Shown here: piece by piece, positions 35,071 to 47,160 of the stretch
Numbering within the stretch: the first letter of the stretch is position 1
Layout: every line of letters starts with the position of its first letter
Assembly: GCA_013339895.1 (NCBI GenBank)
Contig: JABACO010000001.1
Location: forward strand, 17,912,829 to 17,976,828
DNA: 64,000 nucleotides
Direction of reading: 5' to 3'
Source of the DNA: Ephydatia muelleri
Lineage: Eukaryota > Porifera > Demospongiae > Spongillida > Spongillidae
Program-made: the position numbers and the translations under genes
Notes under the pieces: generated by a model
Database searches by the model: none
The model's input: the letters and a program-made list of their open reading frames with translations, nothing else
What the model was told of the DNA's origin: nothing

Positions 35071-38000
35071 CACGGCTGTTTGCTGACATTGATATCTTGG
35101 ACATTAGGCCTCCTCCCCAAAAATATTGAAATAATTATGTAATGCCCTAGCAACACCTTGACAACCTAGACCCCAATTTGCACTCGAGCAAGCACGAACA
35201 AAACAAGTACAATCGCCATTTTAAAGACACAAAACAATAGTAGCACTATCTTTCTATTTAAAGCCTAAGTCACATGATTTAAGCTTTTCGATACTTTTAG
35301 CTATAGCGTTCGAAAGTGGGCACATATCGAAGGACGTCTTCACTACGGCGGGTTCTTTCTCCCCCAAGAGCAAATTTTGAGACCGAAAAAAAAGCAGAAA
35401 ACTGAAGGCGACAAGTTGTTCAACTTCTTACTATTTCCATTGTGTCTCTGTTGCCACTAGTTTTTTTGACGCTGCTAGAATGGAATAAAGTTGTCGATTA
35501 CTCTCGCGGTAGAGTAACATTCATGTGAGATGCACGTTATAGCACGTATAGAATAGTTTTAGGGTGGACCGTGTTTTTGTCTTTTGCATGGCTGGGGGAT
35601 GGCTGCAACGTTGTGTGGTGCAATTAATAATAGGTGTTCTTTAACTATAGACATCAATCTTTGTGTCTTGTCGGGTATGGCCTGGTATGTCCGTTGTAAA
35701 GTATTGAACTTAGCATGTATAGATTCGGCCCCTTGTTCTCCCATTAGACCGAATCCTGCATGGGTGTGCCTTGCCCATGGCACTACGTGATCCTCGAGGA
35801 GGTGCATTTTAACGGAGATGGAACACTTGGGAAATGATGTCCGGAAATGTGTCATGAACTGTGATATTCGAAGTTCTGTTGAACAAATGCAGTGTAAGGA
35901 TCTTGAGTACTCACCACTGTAACATACCTAATTCCTTAATTTCACTTTCATTGATATCAAGTTGGTTGTAAATGCTGTGGCACCGTGCGAGGAGAGATAG
36001 TGATGTTTTGAAAATCAAAGACGTTTCAGTGACAGAAGCAACAAGTGTAGGGCACCTTTCCTGTACTACATTTATCATAGATGAGCATAATGAGTTGGTA
36101 TTTGTTGGCTGGGATTAATTGGAAAGGTTAAGGTTAATATGTACTACAACCAACTGTACATGCACAACTTGTTTACCATGAGCGTCTTATGGATGTGGTT
36201 CCCAACGAAGACTCCGCCAAAGTACTGTTGTCGTTTTACATTAAAAGATTGTAGAGCATTGTCTAGCCCTGCACAAAATGGCCCATCTTGTATCTTAAAG
36301 CCTTTCTCCACTACTTTAGTAGCATGGTTTATTTCACTCTCCTATATTTTTGTGCCAATACTGAATGTTGTCTGAAGTATTTACTTTCTCTTACCATTGC
36401 CTTCACAGACTGCCTCTTCTCCTTCACTTGTTTGATGTAGTCTGCACTGATGGGGTCCTTCTCTCCCAAGCAAATAGCCACATATGTGGTCACTTCCTCC
36501 AATCCTTGTAGTGAATCTTGGGCTTCAGCACACTCAGCCTTCATCAATTGCAACTTCTGCAACTTAATGCAGTAATCTGTGAAACTGGATGTGGTCGACT
36601 GTGGTTGAGAAAGGAAGGCAAGCTGCATGTCATAGCTATGGCATTCATCCTCTAATAAATGGAAGATCTTCATAAAAATTCCTTGTGTCAAAAGAAGCCC
36701 AGGTATGCACACCTGTAAGAAGTTGATGTACATGTATATATATAATTATGTATAGTTATTTTTGTTCATACACTTACTTGCAACAAAGGGATATTAAATA
36801 GAGGTTCCGAGATGCAGTTACAGTACTGCATAGCCTTCTTACGAATGCCTCCATCAGCCATAAAGGACCTATAGTGGGCTAGGATTGACTCTAATGTCCT
36901 CTCAGGATAACGTCCCCTTGGCATTTGATCGTGATTAAATTCACAAAATAGACATGGACACTTTCCTATAGGGAGATGATTTTACCACATTTGTCGTACA
37001 TGTAGATGTCATACCACTTGTACCAGATAAGCCGTATATGGTTGTAAGGTATTCATAATCTCCAGACATAAATACTTTAAATGAGTATTGCCTGTTGAAA
37101 ATGACATGACATAACAAACCAGCTAGAGGTATTAAATGGTTATGTACCTCCACTTCATTTCTTGCAGGTGGTCAATTTGACTTCTAAATCGATCCAAAGC
37201 GCAATGTAAATTTGTGATGCTGTCGGCTGCTTCGAAGCAGCTGAATACACAAGTATTGTGCATGCAGAGTTGGGAGCTGCCACATTGACGATTTGGAAGT
37301 TCATTTTAAAGGTGTTGAGCACATCTCCACCTTTATCGCCTCCAAGTTTAATCCACTCTTCACTTTTAGGGATAATTCCCTCATGCCAGGTGAGTTGCCC
37401 AGTGCTATATAGTTAACATTAGACAATATGAGCATAAAATGTTACATTTCATACCTATCATTCTCTTTCAGGAGCTGGATGATCTTTGGTTGAGGTTTGG
37501 TATGAACACATGGGGTGCTGCTCTCACTTCCTCTCCACCATCATATGCAGGAAATGAAAAAGGAGCCATTTCTCCGTTTAGATTGTCTCCAATGACCTCT
37601 CGAGCAATGTCTCTCATACTCTCTTCACAACTAATTGCCACACCAGATGCTTTTAGCCACCTTTTCATTTATGGGTAATAAAAGCAAGTGTAAAGAACAC
37701 ATTTCCTATAACAATCACCTGCGAAGATATCGCAATTTTGCCCATGGCACTCCAAGGTCAGCTTTTATTGCCAGTGCATCCTGTGGTCCAATCTTGCACA
37801 CTATCCCTGCTTGCTGCAATAAATTTTGCTTCTCAGCTTCATCCAGGTAATCCAGCTCTCTCCTCAGGAGGGCAGAGGACTCTCCCATGCTAATAGCATC
37901 CCTAGCCAAGTGCATCTCCATGCTTCTCCTTTTCACTGTCCTAGCACTTGCTGAATGGGTAGGAATGCGTGGCTTTGTGATCTGCATGAAAGTCTTAGGC

Positions 38001-39497
38001 TAAGAAGAAATTTCATGTATTATAGTACAAGTTGTTGAGCACAAGTAATTGAACTTACTGTTCCTTTTGTAGGCATTGAAAATATCTTGTCAGGACTAGT
38101 GTCAGCCAGCCGTGTCAACACCTGAGAGCCATCTGCACTTCAGTTCGTGTAGGTGAAACACTACACTCATGTGTATTGTACTCACAAGCCCGCATGTCCC
38201 TTGTGCAAGTAATGCAATGGACCATTACATTACTTAGCAATGCCTGGACTAAGGGCGGGGCTGGCTTTAATTCTGATGGGATTACAGGTGTTTCAGAATA
38301 ACAGCAGGGACATTTAACATCATTGCAGTTAAATGTCCTGAACAGCTGCACAGTGCACATGGTGCACACTAGTGCTCTACATGGGAGCTCTAGTGGTTGG
38401 CACAAGACATCCAAGCAGACTGAACAAAGTAGCTGTTCCATTACTGTATTCAATTGGCTTGCTAGTGGGGCATCCGGTAAGCAGTTTGGTGGTGCAATTC
38501 CATTAATGTAGCCAATAATTGAATTGGCCTTGGAACGACCTCCGGGATGTCTAGTTTTTCTCAGTGGTCCTGTTTTGGGATGGCACATCTGGATGGTGGA
38601 TGTGCATGTATATGTGTATACCGGGTGTCCACGAAAGAATGCAATCTATCAAATGTTATTCCCGTTCAAAAGCATTGCGTTCTTTCGTGGACACCCAGTA
38701 TGAGATTTAAGCTAGCTGCATGGTCATATACATGTGTACATGTATTAATACCTTGCAACATTCTTCATTATGGGCTTGCCATACATAGACTGTCGTTGAC
38801 GATTTGTATGGAGAAAGATGGTGTTCAGCATGTAGAGACTTGTCGATGACTAGCTTGCACCGGTAACAAAAGAACAGAGGGTGAATGTCTGGGACATCAT
38901 GGATAATGTCAAACCCAAAGACACTGTGCAGATGCTTTGCAAACACTTTGCACTCATATGATGGTCTATTTTTCTCTCCTCTGTCTTTTAGAAATCTCCC
39001 ACATACTCTACAGTGCTGCTGAACTTTCTCTCTGTGGTCATCCATCAAGCCTATATGCAACCGAAGCACAGATTATTCATAAGACTCACTGCCGTAGTGT
39101 AGCGCGAAAAAAACTAGTGGCAATTGCAGACTGATGTTTTCAGATAGTGATTTCATTTCTCTCCATGTTGCTATATACTAACCTCTTTGAAAATTTGCAG
39201 GGCGTCCGTAGAACAAACCTGAAGTGCACCAACTTCTACGTCACGCGTGATGATTAGTGCAAAAAGAGGATGCGCGCTTTTAGGAATTGCTATGTATGGA
39301 TTGCGCAAATGGCATAATAAGGACTAGACAGATAGTGGAAGGGTTCTCTGCACTCATATGACTTCAAATGGGCAGGATAACGTTGTTTGTTTGATTCGCG
39401 CGATGCATGTTTATAATGAGGATCGGCTTTAGTTTATACATCCATTTACGGTATCATTCTAATTACATCCCTAGTGTCCAGCCGCAAACAGCCCGTG
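35071..39497. mobile_element. Complete 4.43 kb CAC-ended transposon encoding a RAG1-N-terminus-like protein
   Basis: The left end is CACGGCTGTTTGC..TTGGACATTAGG. The inverse of the right end is CACGGGCTGTTTGCGGCTGG followed by ACACTAGG. The flanks carry an exact 4-bp duplication GGTG (35067-35070 and 39498-39501). A second element of the same family, at 58,856-60,873, has GTGA duplicated and an empty site in block A, which confirms the boundaries. CAC ends with 4-bp duplications are typical of the Chapaev branch of the CMC superfamily. The single gene runs on the minus strand through many exons and is broken. N-RAG-TP elements from molluscs, which carry RAG1 N-terminal homology, are the closest described relatives I know. 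Confidence 0.85.
35559..39069 (-). pseudogene. RAG1-N-terminus-like transposase, multi-exon, frameshifted
   Basis: Exons in coding order. (1) 39,069-38,753 has HCRVCGRFLK, then FGFDI, PDIHPLFFCYRC and a donor AAG|GTATTA; this layout matches the zinc-binding segment in front of the RAG1 RING. (2) 38,588-38,050 has a RING-like finger LLCSVCLDVL..PCRALVCTMC..CPCC and then VLTRLADTSPDKIFSMP, ending at GTAAGT, with one base missing near 38,120. (3) 37,999-37,720 is basic and helical. (4) About 37,665-37,452 has WLKASGVAISCEESMRDIA. (5) About 37,400-37,150 has two frames, with SITNLHCALDRFRSQIDHLQ. (6) About 37,130-36,960 has FMSGDYEYLTTIYGLSGTSG. (7) 36,733-36,400 is helical. (8) 35,855-35,559 has FGLMGEQGAESIHAKFN, a likely catalytic Glu block. 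At least three frame changes mean no full-length product. The RING His position is Ala. Confidence 0.75.
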
Positions 39498-39501
39498 GGT
39501 G

Positions 39502-40182
39502 CCTCACGCGAGTTCGTGTCTCGAAAATGTCGCTTCGCGCCACGACTAACCTGATTCCCTGAAGCGTGTGAAACACAAGTATGCTCGAGTCACGAACGGG
39601 TATCACTCGTGACGCGCGCACGCGTGTGTCAAGAAGCTACGTCTGGATGGTACTGTATGCGCGATTTATACAAACGATCCCGATCGCATCGGGTAAGATC
39701 GCATAGTAACTCAACTGGTAGAAAACCTTTTTGGGCAGCGCGATGAGAGGTCTGGGACCGATTTCATGCCATCAACAAACTGAAGGAGGGCCACACTTCA
39801 ACTACACAGCATTAATGGTACTATATGCAGTGAGTCAATTTTGAGGGCACGAGATGGAGGAACGTACAGATTCAACATGAAATGCTTCTCCCGGTTATGG
39901 AAGCCGATTTTTCTATAGGAAGGCCTAGTTTTTAGTCCATTTTATAGTTTTTCGATATACTAGCTATATTATTTTCAAATATCAAAATCGTAAATCGTAA
40001 AGGTATTGACACAAATGACCGTGGAATATTGTAATGAGAAACCCTTCTCATTGACTGCCTGTACATTTGGGGACAATGTTATGACAATCCTAGTGAAGCC
40101 CCAGCTTAAATAGGAAAATACGGCGACACCACTAAAAATCATAACAAATGTAGTGTACTAACATTTTCAAATTTCAAATCCT
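39502..40182. other. Intergenic sequence, nothing recognisable
   Basis: CpG-bearing sequence around 39,500-39,700 (many CGCG words), then AT-rich. The tract 40,025-40,165 resembles, in part, 56,150-56,295 (both contain AAATAGGAA(A/T)AATACGGCGAC), so a small repeat family is present. Confidence 0.5.
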
Positions 40183-40995
40183 AATAAATACTTGTGAGTA
40201 ATACAAATACTAATAATGTATATGTTCCCATGCCATTTTACTAGGGTGTGGTCTAAATAGAATCCAGATGGATTTTAATACACAGTCACTGTTACCACAC
40301 AAGCACTGCCATTGTACTTAACCTTCACTCTCAGCACAAAGTGGCATGCAGGATAATAAACAAGCTTGCATCAAATTTGACATTTAGCAGCATACTGGAG
40401 TACTACAACACGCTAGCGAACTATACACACAGCAGTGCACATACATGAACATTGCACGCAAGCCTTCATAAGCACATCGAGATTACATGCATGTATACGG
40501 TAATTACATGTTGAAAAAGCAGCGTGGAGGCCTACTAGTATACCTACTAGATATCATCCACACGCGCACGCGCCACTCGGGTCACCAACGCACGGGCGAT
40601 GGCCAGCCTATGGTAGACGTTTTGTACTGGTACGTTGTGTCACATGTGTGCGTGCATACCACTTGAAGTCCAGTATCACCTCCAACTACGAAGTCACAGC
40701 TGCCATCATAGTCATATCATCTACCAAACCACGCCCTCTCCGTCAGAAAGTAATTACTAAACAAGGCTGGGAACTACCCTAGTGGGGTGTAAATGTGGTA
40801 AATCAGTGTTATGACAACACACCTTTAAAACGACCTAACACCCCACCCTTGCTGGGGGTTGCTCGTAACACCCTAACGTAGTCTGCCAACACCCCAAGAT
40901 GTCAGCTCAACACCCTTGTGTGTTGCCATAACACTCCTTGGGCTGTAACACCCCTCAAACCTAACACCCCTCGGGCCTTTTTTTTTAACAGTGTA
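40183..40995 (-). repeat. Left inverted arm (813 bp) of the 40-46 kb structure
   Basis: The inverse complement of 45,366-46,133 with scattered indels. The inner edge is TTAACAGTGTA. The inner 230 bp contain irregular 20-25-bp repeats each bearing AACACCC. The outer part includes CTAGGGTGTGGTCTAAATAG and ATCCAGATGGATTTTAATAC. Confidence 0.88.
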
Positions 40996-41039
40996 TATCT
41001 GTATTGTAATTGCATGCATGTGTATATGTATAAACATTT

Positions 41040-41630
41040 TCACTGAATATGCTGTTTATGATTATTATAGGGAGAATCACCCAGCAGACAGTCCAGCAGA
41101 ATATTATCGCAGGACTCTTGCTATTCCTTTGCTAGATTGCATTATTTACGAACTGGATTCACGATTTTCATCTCTATCCAGAACTGCATCCAAAGTTTTA
41201 TACCTGGTACCCACAATAGCAGTTGATGGCGACAACGATTTGAACGATTTGTATCGCTGTATGAGAAGGACCTGGTGGACAAATACCTTCTGGACCAAGA
41301 AATAAAGCTTTGGAAGCGCAAATGGGCACAATGCTCTCTTGAAGAGCGTCCCGATTCCCTTGGTGCAGCGCTTCAACAGTGCGATGAAGAACGCTTTCCA
41401 AATATATTTTGCCTCGTTAAGGGTTTGTTGCACACTCCCTATTACAAGCTGCACCTGTGAAAGGAGTTTCTCCACACTGCGCCGTCTGCGCAACTGGCTT
41501 CGATCATCTATGTCGCTTATCATCACTGGCACTCATGAATATACATTATGGTCACGCAGTTAATTACGACACAGCAGTTAACCTATTTTTGAAAATGCAC
41601 CCGAGAGATGTAGAGCTTATTTTAGAGTAA
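41040..41630 (+). pseudogene. hAT transposase C-terminal fragment, frameshifted
   Basis: After an ATTATAG acceptor-like site, the plus strand encodes PAEYYRRTLAIPLLDCIIYE and LDSRFSSLSRTASKVLYLVP. A second frame follows with ERPDSLGAALQQCDEERFPN, a third with LPITSCTCERSFSTLRRL, and a fourth with LALMNIHYGHAVNYDTAVNL. The CERSFS..LRRLK-type block and the final ALMNIH motif are the hAT dimerisation signature found in the ZMYM/52-kDa-repressor-like group. At least three frameshifts show that it is dead. Confidence 0.8.
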
Positions 41631-41733
41631 ATGTAAATGTATTTTTACACTTGCATTATGTACCAAAATGATTATTATAAGTTAGCATCAAAAATGCCCC
41701 ACCCCTTTTGGCGCCCCTCCATACTTGGGCATA

Positions 41734-44294
41734 TATAGAGGGATTGGCAACGTGTCACGTGAGCCATAGATATTCGCAATTTTTTCTGTGCCACTTGATA
41801 TGTTGTTAATCGCACGTGTATAGAAGTGTGAAAAAGACTCCAAACTCGCTTGCTTGTTGTAACCAAGCTACAACGAAATTTTCCACAACTGCGATCGAGT
41901 GCGCTATAACGGTAGGTATTTTTTATCATTAAAAGGGGCATTCAAAGTTGTACGCGTGATTTTATACTGCTGTAAGTTCGAAGAAATTTTTCAAATTCGA
42001 ATGTGGTTTTTTTTTGTGGGACAGTATCGGGCATCCGCTGGTTTTTTAAGTATACGATCGTTTTTCTACCATACAAACACGTTACATTTTATCGAGACGT
42101 TGTCCAACGCGCACTCGTAGCGATCCCTATAGCATCCTGGGTATGTAAAACTTGTGGGACAGTTTAGCCATAGCAGGGCAGATAAGTGTGGTAAAAAAGG
42201 CATTAGCTTGTAGCTCTTTCGTTATATTTTATTGTTGAGGTGTTGTTATGTGCTCTACGCGTTTGGTTCACGGCAAGTATTTTTTTGAAGGGGATGGGAA
42301 AAAGAAAATTTAGATTGGGGCAGCATCAAAAGAATGAAGAGCGCGTCGGAGGGTGTCTAATCGTGTCTGTTCCTCGCGAGAGTGTCGGTGTTTCTGTTAC
42401 TCCGTTTCTGAATATCTCTGTACCGCCAACATTGACTCCCGCTCTACCTCTACCGCCACCGCTGGCCTTCCGATTTCTATACCGTTAGCAGTGACATCGG
42501 AATGCATTGTACCATCCCTAGAATGTCTTGTATGCAATCTCAGCCTTTTGAATCTTTTTTTTGCGGCCTGGACTACAGCCTCCAAAGATCCTTCACTTGT
42601 GCTATGCAAGTTCCAATTTCATGGTTGTGGTAAAACAATTAACGTTAACAGAACTGTTATCTACTGTGTCTCTATCTATCAGAAGTTGAACTGGTCATTG
42701 AGTCTCCAGAATAGAACTATTCATTTTAGTGTTTGCAGCATGCTAGGTCTTCTTCCTACCCTTGTAAAGTCATTTGCAAAGTTGAAATCTGTACTGGATG
42801 TACTAGATGTCGCCTACGTGTGCAGTGGAAACTCAGATCACCAATTTCTTCAGCAATGGCACTACAATGCCTCTACAGTCTACACTACATGGTCTATCCG
42901 GTAAGTTTTGTTCTGTTTGTTCTGAGCTCATGCACATCACTTTTTCACTTATAGGTAACAAGGTGGCAGTTTTGGATGATTCTCTTTTCCCGGAACTTCG
43001 TCACAAGCAGTGTGAGATGATGTTACCAGGTGATGCAGCTGGTCACCCTGTCAGATGTAGTGTGTGCGCAACATACAGGACCTCGCTCTTGACCATGCAA
43101 ACCCATCGTATGGCTAATTGTCCCGGATCCAGTAGTGTAAACTACAGGCAAGCAATTTTGTAGTATAACTGAACTTGCTCATTTATCTTCCGACACATGT
43201 ATGTGTATGCAGGTACCAACCAATGCCTCTTCTTGCAACTCGTCTTTTGAATTTACAGAAGGAGATGAAGAGGAATCACGTTTGAAGGCAAAGATCTCTC
43301 AAAACTGTGAAGCATCGGGAGTAATGGTGGATGAAGGGTTACTCTCCGACTTCAAGGCTATTTGTGGCAACCTACCTGATGTTTTGAAATTGAATCAAAA
43401 TGATTCATTTTTCAACATTGTTTGGCAGCAGCAAATGCAGGCTGCTGCTAAAAAGGATTCCAGAACAATGCGCTGGCATCCTTTGATGATTCGTTGGTGC
43501 TTGTCGCTACGACATACAAAGCAAACTTAGAACTCCATGTTGCACATATTTGTATGCTACATATGCAGGTCCAATGCACGGAGCATATGAAGCCTTACGT
43601 GATACAGGTTTTTTGAAACTGCCATCGCAGCGTACTTTGCGTGACTTACACCCACTACATTGAAGCAAAGTGTGGCTTTTCTGTACAGGTGGATTTTTGC
43701 TCCAAAGACTGCTAAAGTTGATTCGTGTCCAGAGCGAGATAAGTGTGTCATTCTTCTCCTTGACGAAATGTACATTAAAGAATATCTAGTGTACAATAAG
43801 CACAGTGGCGAAATGGTTGGTTTTACTAACCTGGGAACCATTTATGATCACTTAGCAGATTTTGAAAGGTCGCTTACAAGAGGTCATGAAAGCAACCTTA
43901 GTCTAGCTAAAACTATGGTTGTGTTTAAAATGGTTGTAGATCTGTGGCTAACCATTCGTGTATTTTCTAATGCAAGTGCTTGGATAGAAAAGTACAAGGT
44001 TTCACAAATGAAATCCACCCAAAAATCTAAAGGCATAAGGAAGCAGCTATAAGGATATATAAAGGCATTAGGAAGTAGCTAGAGCTAGAGGCTTTATTTA
44101 TTTCACTGTGTATGTTTGCTATCTGAGTTAGTTAATAGTGTATTTCTATGCATCAGTTATTTATTTCACTGTATGTGTATATGTATGTTTGCTATGTGAG
44201 TTAGTTGGTTAGTTTATAGTGCATTTCTATGGATTCAGGTGCGGATGGCACGCGTTAATTAGTGTTAAGTGGGCCTGTTGCCAATCCCTCTATA
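41734..44294 (+). mobile_element. P-like DNA transposon, 2.56 kb
   Basis: The ends TATAGAGGGATTGGCAAC (41734) and its inverse GTTGCCAATCCCTCTATA (ending 44294) enclose a plus-strand P-like transposase. I cannot confirm a target duplication, so the outer bases may be eroded. The 3' interior has a repeat of TTTATTTCACTGT(G)TATG (44,095 and 44,159). Confidence 0.75.
42290..44052 (+). pseudogene. P-element-like transposase fused to the tail of a second transposon ORF
   Basis: The frame starts at about 42,290 (MGKRKFRLGQHQKNEERV) and breaks within about 200 bp. Positions 42,500-42,900 continue in another frame with NWSLSLQNRTIHFS and VAYVCSGNSDHQF. Positions 42,953-43,150 hold a Cys-rich segment (VRCSVCATYRTSL). 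Positions 43,213-43,527 encode DSFFNIVWQQQMQ and TMRWHPLMIRWCLSLRH, followed by LKLPSQRTLRD. Positions 43,690-43,910 encode LLLDEMYIKEYLVYNKHSG and MVGFTNLGTIYDHL, the P-like catalytic core with its conserved Asp. After LAKTMVVFK the protein switches to DLWLTIRVFSNASAWIEKYK and a basic tail, which matches the C-terminus of the separate convergent ORF at 20,686-20,994. This suggests an internal deletion with inversion. Several stops make it a pseudogene. Confidence 0.7.
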
Positions 44295-44301
44295 CAGCTT
44301 G

Positions 44302-44324
44302 CCCCCCCCCCCCCCCCCCCCCCC
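44302..44324. repeat. Poly-C tract, 23 bases
   Basis: Lies directly outside the right end of the P-like element and is followed by GTGCTGGGGCCGCC. Confidence 0.95.
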
Positions 44325-44507
44325 TCTATAAGTGCTGGGGCCGCCTTAACATTGCTGAGATGATCCAATACAAAGTAGCAGCTGGCACTAGCAGCTGGCA
44401 GTATATACGCTTACATAGCACGCAAAACAAAGAGTGCGCGTGCGCTATCTATACATGTAGTTAACACGCACATGATATCGTACGCGTATATTACATCATC
44501 CCGTTTC

Positions 44508-44536
<29 letters not shown>
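44508..44536. repeat. Poly-G tract, 29 bases
   Basis: Followed by CAAGGCCCCCTGAGGCCGCC. Together with the C tract at 44,302 it brackets about 180 bp in opposite orientation, suggesting the two ends of a small GC-homopolymer-ended repeat. Confidence 0.95.
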
Positions 44537-44538
<2 letters not shown>

Positions 44539-44569
44539 AGGCCCCCTGAGGCCGCCTATGGGTACCCAA

Positions 44570-45310
44570 TATGTATATAATATTAGCAACGATAGGTTTA
44601 ACTACATGTATACTACTTAGGCCTTAAGACCTACCCATCTTCTACCACCATTGAAAGAGTGAGAAGGATGTGTACAAGCAAATATCAAAAATTATTATGC
44701 TTAACTACCTCGGTTCGACGAGGGGCAATGGGGGACATCCTATCCTAAGGGGGGACCCAGTGCACAATCCGAGGGGACGCATAATCCTGTGACAGCGGCT
44801 CAACATATTGTGTATGGAATTGCAATTTCTGACGATTTTGCATGCATATTCCTATGCAAATCACCTCGTCCTGTACACAAAAATAATGGTACTTTGAGTG
44901 ACACCTTGTGGCAATAATTGTCATTCCTAGCGATCGAGCCGCGCATGGTGGTATCATTCAAAGTGTCCGTTATGGAGTATGTGCTGAAATGGATGTCATG
45001 AAGTATACAGTTTCAAAGAACATTTTCTGCCATTATTCCAAATTCCTGTGATATGTCAATTAGTCTGCATTGAATTGGTCTGTATACATGTACCATTTTA
45101 TGGTTGTGTTGCTTTAGATAAATGCATAATGGTTTAATCGAGTACTGTGCCGACGCACGAAGAAAAAAAACGCAAGCAGGAAGAAAAACTCGTCCCCATT
45201 TTTCTCAGTTCGCACATGCCAAAAGCCATGCATGCACGCTGCATTTACGCGCAAAATGCAAAGGTCTATTTACCTGTGGTTATCAAACTTCAAACTTTCG
45301 TTCTACAAAA
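44570..45310. other. Intergenic sequence inside the inverted arms, nothing recognisable
   Basis: No coding signal that I can defend. Positions 45,311-45,365 resemble the terminal sequence of the 14,501-18,256 element (CAGGGAATTG, CCCCTGGATGTAAAACATTT). Confidence 0.5.
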
Positions 45311-45365
45311 TCGTCAGGGAATTGCCCCGACCGTTTCCCCTGGATGTAAAACATTTAGTATTCCC

Positions 45366-46133
45366 TACACTGTTAAAAAAAAAAGGCCCGAGGGGTGTTA
45401 GGTTTGAGGCCCAGGGAGTGTTATGGCAACACACAAGGGTGTTGAGCTGACATCTTGGGGTGTTGGCAGGCTGCGTTAGGGTGTTAGGAGCAACCCCTAG
45501 CAAGGGTGGGGTGTTAGGTCGTTTTAAAGGTGTGTTGTCATAACACTGATTTACCGCATTGCACTCCATTGCGATAGTTCCCAGCCTTGTTTAGTAATTA
45601 CTTTCTGACGGAGTGAGGGCGTGGTTTGTTAGAGAGCTGTGACTTCGTAGTTGGAGGTGATACTGGACTTCAAGTGAAAAGTTATATCTTAATGGTATGC
45701 ACGCACACAAGGACACAACGTACCAGTACAAAATGTCTACCATAGGCTGGCCATGGCTCGTGCGTTTGTGACCCCAGCAGCGCGTGCGCGTGTGGATTTC
45801 TAGTATACTAGTAGGCCTACAGCTGCTTTTTCAACATGTAATTACCGTATGCATGCATGTAATCTCGATGTGCTTATGAAGGCTTGCGTGCCTATGTGCA
45901 CTGCTGTGTGTATTATTCGCTAGCGTGTTGTAGAGTACCCCAGTATGCTGCTAAATTTCAAATTTGATGCAAGCTTGTTTATTATCCTGCATGCCACTTT
46001 GTGCTGAGAGTGAAGGTTAAGTACAATGGCAGTGCTTGTGACTGTGTATTAAAATCCATCTGGATTCTATTTAGACCACACCCTAGTAAAATAGCATGGG
46101 AACATATACATTATTACTCACAAGTATTTATTA
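45366..46133 (+). repeat. Right inverted arm (768 bp)
   Basis: Begins TACACTGTTAAAAAAAAAAG and is the inverse of 40,183-40,995. It contains the same series of GGGTGTT-bearing units near the inner edge. The two arms could be the long termini of one large element or two oppositely oriented copies of one repeat of about 800 bp. Confidence 0.88.
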
Positions 46134-46485
46134 TGGGTATGCATTTAATATCACAGTATTTCTAGGTAGGTAGTCTTTTAAAAATATATTTAACAGACCT
46201 GTTGCAGCTTGAACATTGGGTGTATGCTAAAAGTGGTCGTGCATTCATGCAGCTACATATGTTTATATACCACATGCAGAGCCTGATAGCAATCATGAAG
46301 AAATATGCTGGATGAATGAATGCTGCCCAACAATAGGCTAAAGTACTGCAGTGTTTGAACACTTTTTGTGTTGTGGGATTAAATATCCTTTTTGTGAATA
46401 TAACTATTAATTATTTGACAATGTTCACATGCATGCACATGTTTGCATAGCAGATGCACTTATACGTACATATTTTTTTACACGA
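46134..46485. other. Intergenic AT-rich sequence, nothing recognisable
   Basis: No ORF, repeat or RNA gene that I can support. Confidence 0.6.
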
Positions 46486-47160
46486 GCTGCGCACATACAC
46501 ATAACCACACACTTGCATGCATGTATACATGTGCATGTACACACATACATATACACTCACATAACCACACACATGTATACACACATACACACACATGCAC
46601 ACACATACACACATGTTCATCATACACATATACACACATGTCACGCATACATACATATACACAGATGCACAGACACACATTCACACATACGCACATGCAC
46701 ACACATGTGCACACACATACATGCACAGACACATTCACATGTACACACACACACATGCACACACATGCACATACATGCACACACATACACAACAAACACG
46801 CACACACATGCTAAAACACACATATGAACACACACAATGCACATATGCACACACACATGCACACATGCATACACACACACTATCACACGCACATGCTCAC
46901 ACATGCAGACATACACACATGCACACACATGCACACACAATGCACACAACGCACACAAATGCACACACGTGCAGACATACACACATACACACACAATGCA
47001 CACACACATATGACAGACTCATGCTAACATACACATACACATATGAACACATACACATACACATATGAACACATACACACACATGTACACATGTACACAT
47101 GCACATACATGCACACACATGCACACACATACACTGTACACATGTACATGCATACACAGG
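46486..47160. repeat. Imperfect CACACATA/CATGCACA microsatellite
   Basis: About 670 bp of variable CA-rich words (ACACACATGCACAC, ACATACACA). Histidine/threonine frames on one strand and cysteine/valine frames on the other are artefacts. Confidence 0.95.

Noticed and set aside
35559-39069. A host RAG1 gene or domesticated recombinase
   Set aside because: It lies within an element that has intact ends and a target duplication. It is broken by frameshifts, and its C-terminal half does not resemble the RAG1 core.
39502-39720. CpG island or promoter of a host gene
   Set aside because: CpG-rich words are present, but no first exon, TATA or initiator context, or downstream gene could be identified.
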